A DNA stretch of 64,000 nucleotides from Candidatus Sulfotelmatobacter sp. (GTDB lineage Bacteria > Acidobacteriota > Terriglobia > Terriglobales > Acidobacteriaceae). Positions within the stretch are counted from its first letter, which is position 1, and each line of letters starts with the position of its first letter. The notes below the pieces were generated by a model. It was not told the DNA's origin and searched no databases. It was given only the letters and a program-made list of their open reading frames with translations. The position numbers and the translations under genes are program-made. Shown in pieces: positions 25,990-34,306 of this stretch. Where the stretch lies: contig DASYBM010000017.1 of NCBI GenBank assembly GCA_036500765.1, positions 62,001 to 126,000 on the forward strand. The letters are read 5' to 3'.

Positions 25990-27621
25990 CTAGCGCTGCG
26001 GCCCGTGCAGCCCTTCTCTGACGTGATGGTGCGAGGGCGGATCGATGGTTTGCGCTTGCTTGTCGTTCAGGTCGAGGCCGAAAGATGGCTTCTGGTAGGT
26101 TCCAGAGATTCGGATCGGTACGATTTCTTTTCTGCGTCTTTTTTTGAAAAAAGGATCCATCACCTTCAGCAAAAGCGCCTTGGGGCCGGTGGTGGTTTTC
26201 GAAATCTTCGTATCTACTTTCATCTGGCCGCGCAAGTCGATCTTGTAATTGATCAGGTTGTAAGTTCCGTGCATGAGCGCGGCGGCTCCAGGGATGCCGA
26301 AAGAAATATCGCTAAATGTGCTGACTCCGTTGTTGACGGTGACCTTGCCGGTCAGGCCCATGAGCACGGTCTCGGGATCGGACGTATCTTTTTCTCCACC
26401 GGCTTTTTGCCCGCGGGCTTGGGAGCTGAGTTTGTTCACGCTCTCCTGCGTAGAGGAATTGGAAAAGCCGCCGTGCTCGATTCCAAAATTTCCCTGGAGA
26501 GAAAGTTTCCTCAGGAAGGGCTGTGGGCCGGAAGGAATCTGCACTTTTGCCCGCAAGGTAACTTCGCCGGACATCGGAGAGCGCGGAGCCTGGACAAAAA
26601 GTCCGAGAATATCTTCGATGCGGCCTTGATCGGCGGTCAAGTCGATGAGCGCGGTCTTGCCTTTTCCGTGGGCCGATTTCGCGATACTGCCTTGCGCTAC
26701 TACGTGCGTTTTGCGGAAATGCGCGTCCACACGATTCAGGAAGGTGTCGCCATGCGTGGCGTCGACATAGGCGCTGAACTCGGTTTTCAAACGCACGGGA
26801 TGGTGCCCGGATTCAACCGTGAAGTCAGGCGTGTCGGTTGTGCCAGAGATATCGATATGCTGCAATTTCCCGGAAAACTTTCCCGTCGAGGACAGGATGC
26901 CGCCAATGGAGTGGTACACACTCAGGTCGGCGTGCTCGAATTTGTATTCGCCGGAGATGGGCGTCTGGGCGGGATCGTTGTCATTCCACATACCGAACTT
27001 GCCGAAGGCGGTGACTTCTCCCGGCGGTTCAGGATTGTGTACTTTCAAGTCATACGTGAGTGGGCCGTTTTCTCCAACGTCACGTAAGGATGCCTGGTGA
27101 ATATCGAAGCGCAAGGAATGCCCGTTCGGCTGCGCGGAGGCGAACTCGAGGGTTGCGCCATTGGCGATGATTTCTCCGACGGCAGTAGTGGAGCGTTGTG
27201 CGTGAAAGGGAGGCGCTGTCCCAAACGGAGGAATGACCACATGCATACCTTCGGCCGTGACGCGGCTGACGCGACTGGCGAAGATGCCGGCGTACGAGCC
27301 TTCAATGGTCAGCTTTTCGATCACAATCAGCGGAGGAGTGGAGGTGGATCCGCGCCTGAACACCACTCCGTCAAGGATGCAGCCGGGATGCGGAAAATAG
27401 GTGCGGTGAAAGGCCCGCACTTGCACGTGGCTGTCGCTGTCCTCTTCGAGATCTTCAATCACCGGTTTCTGGTCGAAAGGCCAGTAGTGCCGCAGCAAGG
27501 CCGCCGCCGCACCAATCAGCACGATCATCACAATGAGCCCGACGATTATTTTCTTTGAGCGACTTTGGGTTCGCGACTTCGGAGGACGGAACTGTACTGA
27601 AGTTGCAGCGGGCGAAGCCAT
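25990..27621 (-). CDS. AsmA-like inner-membrane-anchored protein
   Basis: A 543-residue protein. A single membrane segment (about residues 25-45) is preceded by a basic, Ser-rich leader. The periplasmic part is almost entirely beta-strand with AsmA/DUF748-type repeats: VVFRRGSTSTPPLIVIEKLT, KFGMWNDNDP and, near the end, GTYNLINYKIDLRGQMKVDT, followed by PFFKKRRRKEIVPIRISGTY. Proteins of this superfamily bridge the envelope and move phospholipids or assist outer-membrane assembly; the exact job is unknown. It is a single gene upstream of the PQQ dehydrogenase on the same strand. Confidence 0.82.
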   Translation of the reverse strand: MASPAATSVQFRPPKSRTQSRSKKIIVGLIVMIVLIGAAAALLRHYWPFDQKPVIEDLEEDSDSHVQVRAFHRTYFPHPGCILDGVVFRRGSTSTPPLIVIEKLTIEGSYAGIFASRVSRVTAEGMHVVIPPFGTAPPFHAQRSTTAVGEIIANGATLEFASAQPNGHSLRFDIHQASLRDVGENGPLTYDLKVHNPEPPGEVTAFGKFGMWNDNDPAQTPISGEYKFEHADLSVYHSIGGILSSTGKFSGKLQHIDISGTTDTPDFTVESGHHPVRLKTEFSAYVDATHGDTFLNRVDAHFRKTHVVAQGSIAKSAHGKGKTALIDLTADQGRIEDILGLFVQAPRSPMSGEVTLRAKVQIPSGPQPFLRKLSLQGNFGIEHGGFSNSSTQESVNKLSSQARGQKAGGEKDTSDPETVLMGLTGKVTVNNGVSTFSDISFGIPGAAALMHGTYNLINYKIDLRGQMKVDTKISKTTTGPKALLLKVMDPFFKKRRRKEIVPIRISGTYQKPSFGLDLNDKQAQTIDPPSHHHVREGLHGPQR

Positions 27622-27820
27622 GAGACTTTGAGGACGATCGGCTTATAAGTGGTTGCCGAAAAACCTTCCTATACCGCGGCGATTGCAGCACACTACGATT
27701 TTCACCGCAGAGTTTTTCACAGCTTGTAACACCTCCGTAACCTTTCCACCACTTCCACGCTTCCCGCATTCCGCTTATGCTGATGGAGAAGACGACGAAG
27801 ACGATTTCGAGCTTCCTTGT

Positions 27821-28213
27821 ATGGATTCACTGCGACTGTATGGGCTAGTGGCGGGCAGCGGCGTGGCTCTGCTGGGAGCTTACGCGCTGCTGCGGCGCAA
27901 ACCAAAAACGCCCGATGCCCTGGAGCGCGAGCGCCGAGCGTGGCTGGAGAGCACGGGCCGGATCACGGACGGCACGGTGATTGACGTCCAGGAACTGCCA
28001 GCCGCCACCAATCACCACGCGGCCATTATGCTGATCTACAAATATGACGTGGCGGGAGTGTCCTACGAATGCTCGCAGGATGTCACGTATCTTCGGCAGT
28101 GGATCAATCTTCATTCCTGCCGGCTGGGCCTGCACACTTCGGTGAAGTACGATCCTCAGAACCCGGGGAATTCACTGGTAGTGTCGGAAAACTGGATGGG
28201 CTTAAGGCAATAA
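27821..28213 (+). CDS. DUF3592-like small membrane protein
   Basis: A 130-residue protein starting MDSLRLYG at ATG 27821. One membrane helix (residues 6-24) is followed by KPKTPDALERERRAWL and a beta domain with GRITDGTVIDVQEL, IYKYDVAGVSYECSQDV and VKYDPQNPGNSLV, the strand pattern of DUF3592 proteins. The function of that family is not established. The frame continues upstream to 27653, but that part is not conserved-looking and would hide the membrane helix. Confidence 0.72.
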   Translation: MDSLRLYGLVAGSGVALLGAYALLRRKPKTPDALERERRAWLESTGRITDGTVIDVQELPAATNHHAAIMLIYKYDVAGVSYECSQDVTYLRQWINLHSCRLGLHTSVKYDPQNPGNSLVVSENWMGLRQ

Positions 28214-28240
28214 GAAAAACGCCAAGGAACTGCGGGGCGC

Positions 28241-29914
28241 TTACTGCCAGCTTAACCGCATAACCGTGTTGTGCCTCTCGATCGAGACCTGCAAAGATTT
28301 ATCACCGCCGCCGACGAACTCACCGGAAACTGTGCGAGAAAGATCGACGGTCTCATCGGCCGACAGGGCTCTTACCCGAATCGTATGTTGTCCCGCCGGA
28401 ATTTTAAGCGTTTCCGACTCGGCGCCTCGCAATCCGTTGAACACGACCAGATGTTTCTGATTCGTGCCGTGGAGCGGACGCGTTAAGGTCAGCTTGTCGT
28501 CGACCCAGACAAACAGCGTGGCGTCTTTGAATTGGTGCTGCACCGCAAGTTCGAGAGTGGAAAGCGGCACGACAATCTGTTTTGCGATCTGTTTTGCCGC
28601 GCGTCCGGCGGCAGGGACTTTCCTGGGCTTTGGGATTTGGGCGGCCGGTGCGGCCGGCGCGGCCGCCTGAGTTCCCGCGGGAGGAAAGCTTGCGACGGCA
28701 GGTTGCGCGCTGCCGGAGCTGGTTTCAGGCGGAACCGCAGGGATGTTCACGGGAGCATTCATGACTTTCGGAGCCGGCAACACCAGCAGCTTTGTCTGGG
28801 CTCCGACGAACACCAGCACCACAAGTATCGCCATTCCCAGAATCACGTCTCGAAGGGGCGCTTTCTTGATGACGCTATTGACCAGTTTCTCAGCCTCTAC
28901 TACTTCGGCCACATGATTGGTGCGAGAGGCTGTTTGCCGGGCTGTACCGGTGCGAGCGCTTCCGATGCCGGTCGCGGAGAGCGCCCCCGCGCGCATGGAA
29001 GTCGTAGTCGACCCCAACGGGAACACGTGCTGTAACTGCCGCACGGCTTCGGCAAACTCTGCGCCCCGCTGGTAGCGTTGCTCAGGATCCTTCGCCATGG
29101 CGCGAGAGATCACTTCATCGAGCTCGCGAGGAAGAGCCAAGTCGAGGGCGCTTGCCGCCACGGGCTCGCGGTTCGCAACTTTGAAGCAGACGGTAGTGGC
29201 GCTATCCCCTTGAAATGGAGAGTGGCCCGTGACCATGGCATACAGAATCACGCCCAGCGAAAACAGATCGGAGCGCCCATCTACTCCTGCGCCGCTTAGT
29301 TGTTCGGGAGCCATGTAGGCCGGAGTTCCTAACACTCTGCCGGGGATTGTGAAATGCGCCAGATTCAGCTTGGCAATGCCAAAGTCGGCGATCTTGACGT
29401 GGCCCTCGGCAGTAATCAGTACATTTCCGGGCTTGATGTCGCGGTGAATCACGCCCTGGGAGTGAGCGTAGTCGAGAGCTTCGGCAATCTCTTCCACCAG
29501 TTGCAGCGCGGTGGCGAGGGGAAGCTTTTTTTCGCGCGCCAGAATACGGTTCAGCGGTTCTCCGGCTACGTACTCCATCACAATATAGGGGTCGTGATTC
29601 TCAGGATTCTCGCCCACGTCAAAAATGGCAACGATTCCGGGATGGTGCAGGCGCCCGACCGCCTGCGCCTCATTGATAAAGCGCAAGCGAAATTCCTTTT
29701 CCTCGTCCGGTTCCTGCCCGTTGAGGGAGACGGTTTTCACAGCAACCAGGCGGTCGATCTGCGGGTCTCGCGCCTTATACACTATGCCCATCGCGCCGCG
29801 GCCTAACTGGGCCACAACCTCATAGCGGCCAAAGCGTAGCGTCTCCGGATTCTGGGTTTCCAGATTCCCGGTCTTGGAAATCGCGGTCTTGGGATCGATC
29901 TTCAGATTCTCCAT
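28241..29914 (-). CDS. Membrane Ser/Thr protein kinase (PknB-type)
   Basis: A 557-residue kinase from ATG 29914. The N-terminal catalytic domain is complete: glycine loop GRGAMG, Lys60 in VAVK, HRDIKPGN (157-164), DFG (177-179) and APE (202-204). After about residue 385 a membrane segment (MAILVVLVFVGAQTKLLVL) leads to a Pro/Ala-rich linker and a beta-rich external domain resembling PEGA-type modules. It would phosphorylate Ser/Thr on cytoplasmic partners in response to an external cue. It is a single gene, convergent with the DUF3592-like gene. Confidence 0.93.
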   Translation of the reverse strand: MENLKIDPKTAISKTGNLETQNPETLRFGRYEVVAQLGRGAMGIVYKARDPQIDRLVAVKTVSLNGQEPDEEKEFRLRFINEAQAVGRLHHPGIVAIFDVGENPENHDPYIVMEYVAGEPLNRILAREKKLPLATALQLVEEIAEALDYAHSQGVIHRDIKPGNVLITAEGHVKIADFGIAKLNLAHFTIPGRVLGTPAYMAPEQLSGAGVDGRSDLFSLGVILYAMVTGHSPFQGDSATTVCFKVANREPVAASALDLALPRELDEVISRAMAKDPEQRYQRGAEFAEAVRQLQHVFPLGSTTTSMRAGALSATGIGSARTGTARQTASRTNHVAEVVEAEKLVNSVIKKAPLRDVILGMAILVVLVFVGAQTKLLVLPAPKVMNAPVNIPAVPPETSSGSAQPAVASFPPAGTQAAAPAAPAAQIPKPRKVPAAGRAAKQIAKQIVVPLSTLELAVQHQFKDATLFVWVDDKLTLTRPLHGTNQKHLVVFNGLRGAESETLKIPAGQHTIRVRALSADETVDLSRTVSGEFVGGGDKSLQVSIERHNTVMRLSWQ

Positions 29915-30058
29915 GCAGTAGAGCCTTGCCAAAAACGGACGGACCCTGACCGATTTCTCGCCAAGGGAGGGGAGTCTGACTATGTTAGCGCCACTATAGG
30001 CGGCTTCCGACATCTACGTCGGCATGACACATTACGCCCGTAACGTTTCAAGAAGGTC

Positions 30059-30099
30059 TTGACAATTGGTGCTCTCAATTTATATAACTATTTAGTTAT
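30059..30099 (+). promoter_or_regulatory. Promoter and operator of arsR-SRPBCC operon
   Basis: TTGACA (30059-30064) and TATAAC (30083-30088) are 18 bases apart. A perfect inverted repeat ATAACTA-TT-TAGTTAT spans 30084-30099 and covers the -10 box and the first bases of the ATG start at 30098. Transcription would begin within a few bases of the start codon, so the mRNA may be leaderless. The repeat is a likely ArsR operator. Confidence 0.8.
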
Positions 30100-30529
30100 G
30101 GAACTTAATGGTTATGAACCTTCGAACCCCAGGCCGCACTTGGACGCGATCTTCGCGGCGCTCGCCGATCCCACACGACGCGCCATCTTAGCCAGGCTCG
30201 CAGCGGGTGAGGCTTCGGTCGCACAACTGGCTGAACCATTCGCGATGTCTCAGCCGGCGATCTCAAAACACCTCAAAGTGCTGGAGCGCGCCGGCTTGAT
30301 TTCGCGGGGTCGCGACGCGCAACGCAGGCCCCGACGGCTGGAGTCCAAACCTCTCGCCGAAGCTACGGGATGGCTGGAGGGCTATCGTCAGTTGTGGGAG
30401 CAGAGCTTCCACCGCCTGGATGCAGTTCTCGATAACTTGAAAACTCAAGAGCAAAGGCAAGAGCTAAGGCTCCGGAAATCACCAGAATCACCGCAGGAAA
30501 AGGAGAAGAAGCATGGCATCGACGAGTGA
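30098..30529 (+). CDS. ArsR-family winged-helix repressor
   Basis: A 143-residue regulator starting MELNGYEP. The winged helix has IFAALADPTRRAILARL, then SVAQLAEPFAMSQPAISKHL and KVLERAGLI, the usual ArsR helix-turn-helix. No cysteine metal site is visible, which fits the subgroup that pairs with SRPBCC proteins and responds to something other than metals. The operator overlaps its own start codon, so autorepression is likely. The end overlaps the SRPBCC gene by 17 bases. Confidence 0.92.
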   Translation: MELNGYEPSNPRPHLDAIFAALADPTRRAILARLAAGEASVAQLAEPFAMSQPAISKHLKVLERAGLISRGRDAQRRPRRLESKPLAEATGWLEGYRQLWEQSFHRLDAVLDNLKTQEQRQELRLRKSPESPQEKEKKHGIDE

Positions 30530-31028
30530 AGCCAGGAAGTCATCGACGAAGAACTCCAACCCGCTCGAAATCACTACGCCCACCGATCAGGAGATTGTCA
30601 TAACGAGAGTTTTTAGCGCTCCGCGGAGACTCGTTTTCGAAGCCTGGACCAAACCCGAGTACGTGCCGCTGTGGCTATTGGGACCGGAGGGCTGGGCTAT
30701 GCCGGTCTGCGAGATCGACCTGCGTCCGGGCGGAACATGGCACTTTGTGTGGCGCAATCGCGATGGCAAAGAGATGGAAATGCGCGGCACGTATCGAGAA
30801 GTCTCGCCGCCTGAGCGGCTGGTTTCCACGGAATCGTGGGGCGCCGACTGGCCCGAAACGCTGAACACCCTTGCATTCTCGGAAGAGAACGGGAAGACCA
30901 GAATCACCAACACGATTCTTTATCCGTCGAAGGAAGCGCGGGATGCGGCCCTAAAGACGGGAATGAAGAGCGGGGTGGAGGCGAGCTACGACCGGCTGGC
31001 GGGCTGGCTGGCGTCGCAAAGCGCCTGA
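30513..31028 (+). CDS. SRPBCC/AHSA1-family protein, partner of ArsR
   Basis: A 171-residue START-like protein: ITRVFSAPRRLVFEAWTKPE, WLLGPEGW, DLRPGGTWHFVWRNRDG, GTYREVSPPERLV and a C-terminal helix GVEASYDRLAGWLA. The family binds hydrophobic ligands in a deep cavity; AHSA1-like members are routinely encoded next to an ArsR regulator, as here. The ligand is unknown. AAGGAG lies seven bases before its ATG, inside the ArsR gene. Confidence 0.92.
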   Translation: MASTSEARKSSTKNSNPLEITTPTDQEIVITRVFSAPRRLVFEAWTKPEYVPLWLLGPEGWAMPVCEIDLRPGGTWHFVWRNRDGKEMEMRGTYREVSPPERLVSTESWGADWPETLNTLAFSEENGKTRITNTILYPSKEARDAALKTGMKSGVEASYDRLAGWLASQSA

Positions 31029-31056
31029 GTTATAAAACCGGGTTCCTGCGGTGGTT

Positions 31057-31968
31057 CTAACTCCCGGTAGAGAAACCGCCATTGTGGGCGACGGTCATAC
31101 GGAGATATTTGTAAGGATTGACGGGAGTGTCATTGATGCGGACTTCATAGTGGAGGTGGGGTCCGGTGGAACGTCCGCTGTCTCCCACAAAACCAATCAC
31201 GTCACCGCGATGGACCGATTGGCCGGCCATCACAGCATAGCCGGAAAGATGGCCGTAGCGGGTACTGATGCCGTTGCCGTGGTCGATCATCAGGGTCTTG
31301 CCGTAGCCACCCAGCAAATCGCTGAATGTGACAATGCCATCTGCGGGAGCGATGATCGGAGCGCCAACGCTGCCGCCAATATCGACGCCGCTATGGAATG
31401 CGCCCTCTCCGTTGAACGGATCGATGCGCTCGCCGAAGCTGCCCGTCACGGGGCCTTCTACCGGCCACAGGTTGGGCGCAGAATTCGCTTTAAACCAGTC
31501 GGCCGTGGTGGCGTTGCGGGTCAGGCCCATGGTTAGTCCGACCATAGTCGCGCCGGTCAGGGCGGAGGTCCGCAAAGCGTGCAACTGGTCGAGCGATGAG
31601 CTTACTTCAGCGTCATGAATCTGGTCGGTGGTCGCAGTGACCAAAGTAGGTTGCGCTTTCAGACCATACAGCGCTGAAACCTCGCCGGCGATCGAACCCA
31701 GGGAAGCGACTTGCACATCGCGCTCTTTGGCTACCTGCTCAAGGCGGGAATAATTGTTTTTGAGCTGATCTTTTTCGGTGCGCAACTGGTTGTAGCGCGA
31801 GACCTTCAACAGCATGCGGGTATAAGAGCTGGCAATTCCGGTCAAGCTGAGGAATCCGATGGCGGCGCCTACGACGAATACGTAGAGGTAATGCACGGGG
31901 ATGGAAATCTTGCGCAACTGGCCGTCGTCGCCGCGGGCCACAAAAAGGATGTAAAAGCGTTTCTGCAA
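31057..31968 (-). CDS. M23-family peptidoglycan endopeptidase with coiled coil
   Basis: A 303-residue protein. A basic cytoplasmic start leads to a membrane helix (about 25-48), then a coiled coil (about 55-85, TEKDQLKNNYSRLEQVAKER) and a LytM domain (about 165-290) with all zinc/catalytic residues: H192 and D196 in FHSGVDIGG, H240, and H271/H273 in HLHYEV. It should cleave peptide cross-links in the cell wall from the inner-membrane side. It is divergent from thiL. Confidence 0.93.
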   Translation of the reverse strand: MQKRFYILFVARGDDGQLRKISIPVHYLYVFVVGAAIGFLSLTGIASSYTRMLLKVSRYNQLRTEKDQLKNNYSRLEQVAKERDVQVASLGSIAGEVSALYGLKAQPTLVTATTDQIHDAEVSSSLDQLHALRTSALTGATMVGLTMGLTRNATTADWFKANSAPNLWPVEGPVTGSFGERIDPFNGEGAFHSGVDIGGSVGAPIIAPADGIVTFSDLLGGYGKTLMIDHGNGISTRYGHLSGYAVMAGQSVHRGDVIGFVGDSGRSTGPHLHYEVRINDTPVNPYKYLRMTVAHNGGFSTGS

Positions 31969-32387
31969 ATCGCTCCTCGAACCGCTGAACCGCCAGATTT
32001 GTTGCGTAGGTCCGGGATTTCAGCCTAGTTTCTTAGTTGCCAAAAGGCCAACTCGGACCACCTGATATTTTCGGGCTACGCTCCCATCTTGGGAATGGAA
32101 AACTCTCGCGCGCCCTACCCCTACTGGGACTGCGACCAGAGCCTGAAAGCGCTCACCGCTGCAATCTCAATCGATTGCAGAACTTAGCTCGGCCAAAGGT
32201 TATGTGAATGACTGGTTAACGGTAACAAACTGGGTTCCCCCTGTCAACGAGTCACAAGGTCATTTTGGGTTACTGAAGCCGGGTAACCCCCGGAGCGATT
32301 GGGACAGGTTACGAATGTTCCGACTGCGCCCTACCCGTGTGGAATCCGCCCCAGCACCTTAATCGACGGAGGTATAGTAATGGCGCC
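31969..32387. other. Intergenic region between M23 peptidase and thiL
   Basis: About 420 bases between divergent genes. I see no gene. One short inverted repeat, GGGTTAC with GTAACCC (about 32268-32289), could fold. GGAGG at 32368-32372 precedes an ATG (32380) that opens a ten-codon frame ending TGA, out of frame with thiL. Confidence 0.4.
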
Positions 32388-33428
32388 GTGCCATTTCCGG
32401 AAAAAGCGCTGATTGCACAGATTCGCCGGATGGCGAGACTCGGCAAGCGGAGACAGACGGGCAAAGCCTGCCCTGAGGTTGTCGAAGGGAGTGTCCGCCC
32501 AATAAGTGTCCGGCGCAGGCGGGCCAATGTTGTGACCGGCATTGGAGACGACTGCGCAGTGCTGCGACCGCTGCCGGGACACGAAACCCTGGTCACGACA
32601 GACTTCACGCTGGAAGGCATTCACTTCCGGCGCGAGTGGCATGCGCCGGAATCAGTCGGTCATCGCTGTCTGGCACGAGGGTTGAGCGACATCGCCGCCA
32701 TGGGTGGCGAGCCGGTCGCGGCGTTCCTGTCGTTAGCGCTGCCGCGGAACCTTCCTCAAGCCTGGGTAGGGCGCTTCGTTCGCAGCCTGATAAGCCTGGC
32801 GGAGAAATTTGGCGTAACCCTTGCCGGTGGCGACACGGCCGAATCTCCTGATGGGATTCTCGCGGACATCATTGTGGTGGGCAGGGTGCCCAAGGGCAAG
32901 GCTGTGCTGCGTTCGGGGGCTCGGCCCGGCGACCGCATCTTTGTCAGCGGCGAGCTCGGCGGTTCGGCCGCCGCTGTGCTGCGGATGAGGACACGCCCTA
33001 CGAAAAAGGTGAATGTCCGCGATTACGCCCGCCACTTCTATCCCGAGCCACGGATTGAGTTGGGCCGCATCCTGCGCGAGAGGGGATTGGCATCGGCCAT
33101 GATTGATGTGAGCGATGGACTCTCTACCGACCTGGCGCATCTTTGCGAAGAGAGTCGCGTGGGAGCCGAACTGGATGCGGCGCTCATTCCCCGCGCCCGG
33201 GTAGGTAAGCCGGCCCGCGAAGTGGGTTTAGATTTGGCCCTGCATGGGGGCGAGGATTACGAGTTGCTATTTACGGTTCCCGTGAACAAGCGGATCCCGT
33301 CCCAGATTGCGGGGGTGGCGCTGACTTGCATCGGGCAGATTACCCGCTCCCGAAAGATACTTTTGCGCACCGGTCCTAAGCGGGCGTTTGGGCTCCAGGC
33401 TCGGGGATGGGAACACTTCCGGAAATAG
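32388..33428 (+). CDS. thiL: Thiamine-monophosphate kinase, with in-frame repeat insertion
   Basis: A 346-residue kinase from GTG 32388, which gives the family-like start PFPEKALIAQIRRMA. It phosphorylates thiamine monophosphate to the diphosphate. Motifs are complete: GIGDDCAVL, TTDFTLEGIHF, GLSDIAAMGGEP, GGDTAES, MIDVSDGLSTDLAHL and HGGEDYELLF. Between IRRMARLGKRR and VVTGIGDDCAV there are about 22 extra residues, including ACPEVVEGS, encoded by a known type of intergenic repeat (32466-32492). The ribosome site GGAGG is closer to an out-of-frame ATG at 32380 than to the true start. Confidence 0.92.
   Translation: MPFPEKALIAQIRRMARLGKRRQTGKACPEVVEGSVRPISVRRRRANVVTGIGDDCAVLRPLPGHETLVTTDFTLEGIHFRREWHAPESVGHRCLARGLSDIAAMGGEPVAAFLSLALPRNLPQAWVGRFVRSLISLAEKFGVTLAGGDTAESPDGILADIIVVGRVPKGKAVLRSGARPGDRIFVSGELGGSAAAVLRMRTRPTKKVNVRDYARHFYPEPRIELGRILRERGLASAMIDVSDGLSTDLAHLCEESRVGAELDAALIPRARVGKPAREVGLDLALHGGEDYELLFTVPVNKRIPSQIAGVALTCIGQITRSRKILLRTGPKRAFGLQARGWEHFRK
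32466..32492. repeat. CCCTGAG-GTCGAAGGG repeat inside thiL
   Basis: GCCTGCCCTGAGGTTGTCGAAGGGAGT matches the widespread intergenic motif with CCCTGAG and GTCGAAGGG arms (shown here as arms; the whole spans 27 bases). It is read in frame as ACPEVVEGS. Confidence 0.8.
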
Positions 33429-33517
33429 TGGTCAGTGGTTAGTGACGATGGGAGAAGAGTTGAGCTCTGACCGCTGGTACTGAGTACTGATCACTGACCA
33501 CTGATCACTGATCACTG
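33425..33517. repeat. GTGGTCAGTG/CACTGATCA short inverted repeat array
   Basis: Left arm GTGGTCAGTGGTTAGTGA; right arm with repeated TGATCACTG and GACCACTGA units. The arms are complementary over the GTGGTCAGTG core. It lies directly after the thiL stop and could act as a transcript end. Confidence 0.75.
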
Positions 33518-33582
33518 TTCCCGTTACCTCCGTCACTAGTCTGTCTCTATGCTCGGAGTGAAAACCGGGCTAGAGTAAAAAC

Positions 33583-34188
33583 ATGTCGTCCAGTAAATTA
33601 CTCCTCCTCTCAGTTTGCGGTTTGTTGCTAATCAATTCCGCACTCGCGCAGAAGAAACAAGCGCCTCCGGCGCATGCGAAGACTCCGTCCCCGGCGGTGA
33701 CGGACGAACTCATTCACAAGCAGTTTGGCGATAATTGCTCACTCTTGGCGGGACCGCCGCAGTTCGTCGCCGATATGGATGGGGACGGCATTGACGATCT
33801 GGTCGTCGCGGCGCGATGCAAGAATCCGATGGCCGATCAGGCCGAATACAGCTTCGTGGTTGCCGACCCTTATGACAGCTTTCTCGGCTACAGCGACGTA
33901 AAAATCACGTCGACGTTTGCATCGGATGAACCGGACCGCCGCGGCATCAGCCTGCTCATCATTCACGGAGCGGAAAAAGACGCGTGGCAGGCGGAGAAGC
34001 CCAAGGCCAAGTTTCTGCTGATCAATCTGCCGTTCAAGTCTCTGGCCGTCAAAAGACTGGCGATGAAGAAGAGAACCGTGCTCGGCATCTACATGGAAGA
34101 AAAAGGCGAAGGCGAAGACACTTCTTCGGTCATCTTCTGGGACGGTAGAAAATATAAATATCAGGCGTTGGGATCGACGCTGGAGTAG
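33583..34188 (+). CDS. Exported protein of unknown function with one FG-GAP-like loop
   Basis: A 201-residue protein with a signal peptide (LLLLSVCGLLLINSALAQ). After a Pro-rich linker comes FVADMDGDGIDDLVVAARC, a single calcium-type D-x-D-x-D loop of the FG-GAP kind. The remainder has AKFLLINLPFKSLAVKRL and a C-terminal VIFWDGRKYKYQALG. I do not recognise a named family. It is a single gene with repeats on both sides. Confidence 0.75.
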   Translation: MSSSKLLLLSVCGLLLINSALAQKKQAPPAHAKTPSPAVTDELIHKQFGDNCSLLAGPPQFVADMDGDGIDDLVVAARCKNPMADQAEYSFVVADPYDSFLGYSDVKITSTFASDEPDRRGISLLIIHGAEKDAWQAEKPKAKFLLINLPFKSLAVKRLAMKKRTVLGIYMEEKGEGEDTSSVIFWDGRKYKYQALGSTLE

Positions 34189-34197
34189 GGCTATTTA

Positions 34198-34305
34198 CGA
34201 ATTGCAGATTTCAGATTGCAGATTTCGGATTGAAAACCAATCTCAGCTACTGACGATCGATACCATCACCGAACTCTGCAATCTGCAATCTTAAAAACTA
34301 CAATC
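34198..34305. repeat. Inverted array of CAGATTG/CAATCTG heptamers (second copy)
   Basis: Left part GAATTGCAGATTTCAGATTG and right part CTCTGCAATCTGCAATCTT, separated by about 55 bases. It fills the gap between two convergent genes. Same units as 22288-22396. Confidence 0.75.
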
Positions 34306-34306
34306 C

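Noticed and set aside
26005-27087. Open frame of 360 codons on the plus strand
   Set aside because: It is antisense to the AsmA-like gene, which has a membrane anchor and family pattern.
27653-27820. Longer start for the DUF3592-like protein
   Set aside because: The extra 56 residues are not hydrophobic and would hide the N-terminal membrane helix; ATG 27821 is preferred.
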